A DNA stretch of 7,120 nucleotides, from positions 1-7,120 of the forward strand of contig JAOACN010000407.1 of the NCBI GenBank assembly GCA_026417815.1, read 5' to 3'. The notes under the pieces were generated by a model. It was given only the letters and a program-made list of their open reading frames with translations, was not told where the DNA came from and made no database searches. Shown piece after piece: positions 6,027 to 7,120 of this stretch; position 1 is the first letter of the stretch, and each line of letters begins with the position of its first letter. This DNA is from Chloroflexaceae bacterium (GTDB lineage: Bacteria; Chloroflexota; Chloroflexia; Chloroflexales; Chloroflexaceae). The position numbers and the translations under genes are program-made.

Positions 6027-7101
6027 TTGAAATCCAATCGCGCATCGCTGGTGTTTATTTTTCTGACCGTCTTCATCGATCTGCTGGGCGTGGGCATTGT
6101 TCTGCCCCTGCTTCCGTTTTACGTTAAGTTGATCGAGGAGACGGGCACACCGTGGCTGGCTGCGAACCACGCGCTGATCGTCGGGGCGCTGACAGCCTCC
6201 TATTCGTTGTTCCAGTTCCTGTTCGCGCCGATCCTGGGCGGCCTGTCCGACCGCTTCGGGCGCCGTCCGGTGCTTCTGTTGAGTCTGCTCGGCGCGGCGT
6301 TTTCATACGTGCTCTTTGGCCTGGCCGATAGTCTGCGCGGCTTTGGCGCCGAGGCGGTGCTGGCCGTGCTCTTCATCTCGCGGATCATCGCCGGAATTAC
6401 CGGCGGGAGCATCAGCGCCGCGCAGGCCTACATCGCCGACGTGACACCCCCGGAGGAGCGCGCCCGCGGCATGGGTCTGATCGGCGCGGCCTTCGGGTTG
6501 GGCTTCATGCTCGGCCCGGCCATGGGTGGCCTGCTTAGCCTGGTCAGCCTGAGCGCCCCGGCCTTTGTCGCCGCGGCCCTGGTGTTTGCCAGCGTGGTCT
6601 TCGGCTACTTCCGCCTGCCCGAGTCGCTGCCCGTCGAGCGGCGCGCGCAGCAGTTGCAGAGCATCAACCCGTTCAAGCGCCTGCACGCCGTGATTGGCCT
6701 GGAGGCGATTCGCCCCCTCTTGCTGGGGGTGGTGATGCTCAACTTCGCCTTCGCCGGGCTGCAGAGCAATTTCGCCGTGTTCGCCAACACGCGCTTCGGC
6801 TTCGGTCCGACCGACATCGCCTTCGTCTTTGCCTTCATTGGCCTGGTGGCGGTAGTGATGCAAGGCTTCCTGATCCGCAAGCTGGTGCCGCGGTTTGGCG
6901 AGGCGCGTCTGGCCGTAAGTGGCCTGCTGCTCATGGCGCTGGCCTTCGCGATGATCGCCTTCGTCCCCGCCGGCTGGATGCTCTACCCGGCCACCGCGGT
7001 TCTGGCCATTGGCAGCGGCATGGCCACGCCCAGCCTGACCAGCCTGATCTCGCGGCGCGTCTCGCCGCAGGCCCAGGGATCGGCCCTGGGGGGTGTGCAA
7101 T
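6027..7101 (+). CDS. MFS transporter (DHA1/TetA-like), C-terminus missing
   Basis: A major facilitator superfamily permease in the cytoplasmic membrane, 358 residues visible and cut by the contig end. Hydrophobic segments appear near residues 7-33, 49-70, 82-101, 110-128, 147-171, 178-195, 229-248, 263-285, 295-314 and 317-345, so ten of twelve helices are present. Motif A, GGLSDRFGRRP at 71-81, sits between helices 2 and 3, and a second-half version RKLVPRFGEAR follows helix 8 at 284-294. Helix 5 has the glycine-rich GLGFMLGPAMGG (157-168), like motif C of drug/H+ antiporters. Overall this is most like TetA-type proton antiporters, but substrate cannot be read from sequence and sugar or metabolite export is equally possible. 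It starts at TTG with a good ribosome site, has its own strong promoter, and diverges from the replication genes. No regulator gene is visible. Confidence 0.9.
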
Positions 7102-7120
7102 CTGTCTCTTATACACATCT
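7102..7120 (-). other. Tn5 mosaic-end adapter remnant (library artefact)
   Basis: CTGTCTCTTATACACATCT is the exact reverse complement of bases 1-19. As on the left, the cleaved transposon edge faces the genomic insert. The MFS frame runs straight into it at base 7101, so any residues translated past that point are artificial. Read backwards, the adapter gives the false N-termini MCIRDR and MYKRQ. Confidence 0.97.

Noticed and set aside
5744..6097. An N-terminal extension of the DnaD-domain protein to ATG 6097
   Set aside because: It would run through the palindromic repeat, both promoters and the start of the MFS gene; AGGAGG just before 5743 marks the real start.
6303..7118. A 271-codon minus-strand ORF starting MCIRDR
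   Set aside because: Its first codons come from the right-hand adapter and the rest is Gln/His/Gly-rich antisense of the MFS transporter.
1..7120. A composite transposon with 19-bp terminal inverted repeats
   Set aside because: The repeats are the exact Tn5 mosaic end with the cleaved edge facing inward, and there is no transposase; this is tagmentation adapter.

Overview
This window looks like a complete short assembly contig. Bases 1-19 and 7102-7120 are the 19-bp Tn5 mosaic end in inverted orientation, left over from a transposase-based sequencing library. The real genomic insert is therefore about 20-7101, and both outer genes are cut by library ends rather than by biology. The DNA is strongly GC-rich with high-GC codon choice. 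A DnaD-domain protein next to a zinc-finger DnaI/DnaC-type helicase loader, long TPR proteins and short GC-rich palindromic repeats between genes suggest a Chloroflexota bacterium of the Chloroflexus/Roseiflexus type. That placement is inference from gene content; no marker gene is present to prove it.

Layout. Four genes lie on the minus strand and are read leftward: a DnaD-domain replication protein (5743-5030), a DnaI/DnaC-like AAA+ helicase loader (5142-4288) that overlaps it by 113 nt, ornithine carbamoyltransferase argF (4041-3106), and a very long TPR protein (2894-20, C-terminus missing). One gene lies on the plus strand, diverging from the DnaD gene: an MFS drug/sugar-type transporter starting at TTG 6027 and cut at 7101. 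The two outermost real genes (TPR and MFS) are both cut at the contig ends, and the MFS gene also lacks an ATG start, so simple ATG-to-stop ORF calling misses them and reports long antisense shadows instead.

Intergenic content. The 2895-3105 gap holds a hairpin and three related palindromic units (about 32 nt) with a shared CCCACGCCCC tail. The 4042-4287 gap holds a possible terminator for the loader gene and a possible argF promoter. The 5744-6026 divergent gap holds a promoter for each direction, with a compact palindromic repeat between them. All three proposed promoters share an extended -10 of the form TGGTA-N-C-N-T.

Function. DnaD-like plus DnaI-like proteins form a plausible replicative-helicase loading module, translationally linked by their overlap. 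argF belongs to arginine biosynthesis and seems to be transcribed on its own. The TPR protein is probably a scaffold of unknown role. I see no phage, CRISPR, toxin-antitoxin or defence system here; the region reads as core chromosome. The most useful observations are the adapter ends and false ORFs, the overlapping primosome gene pair, and the intergenic repeats.
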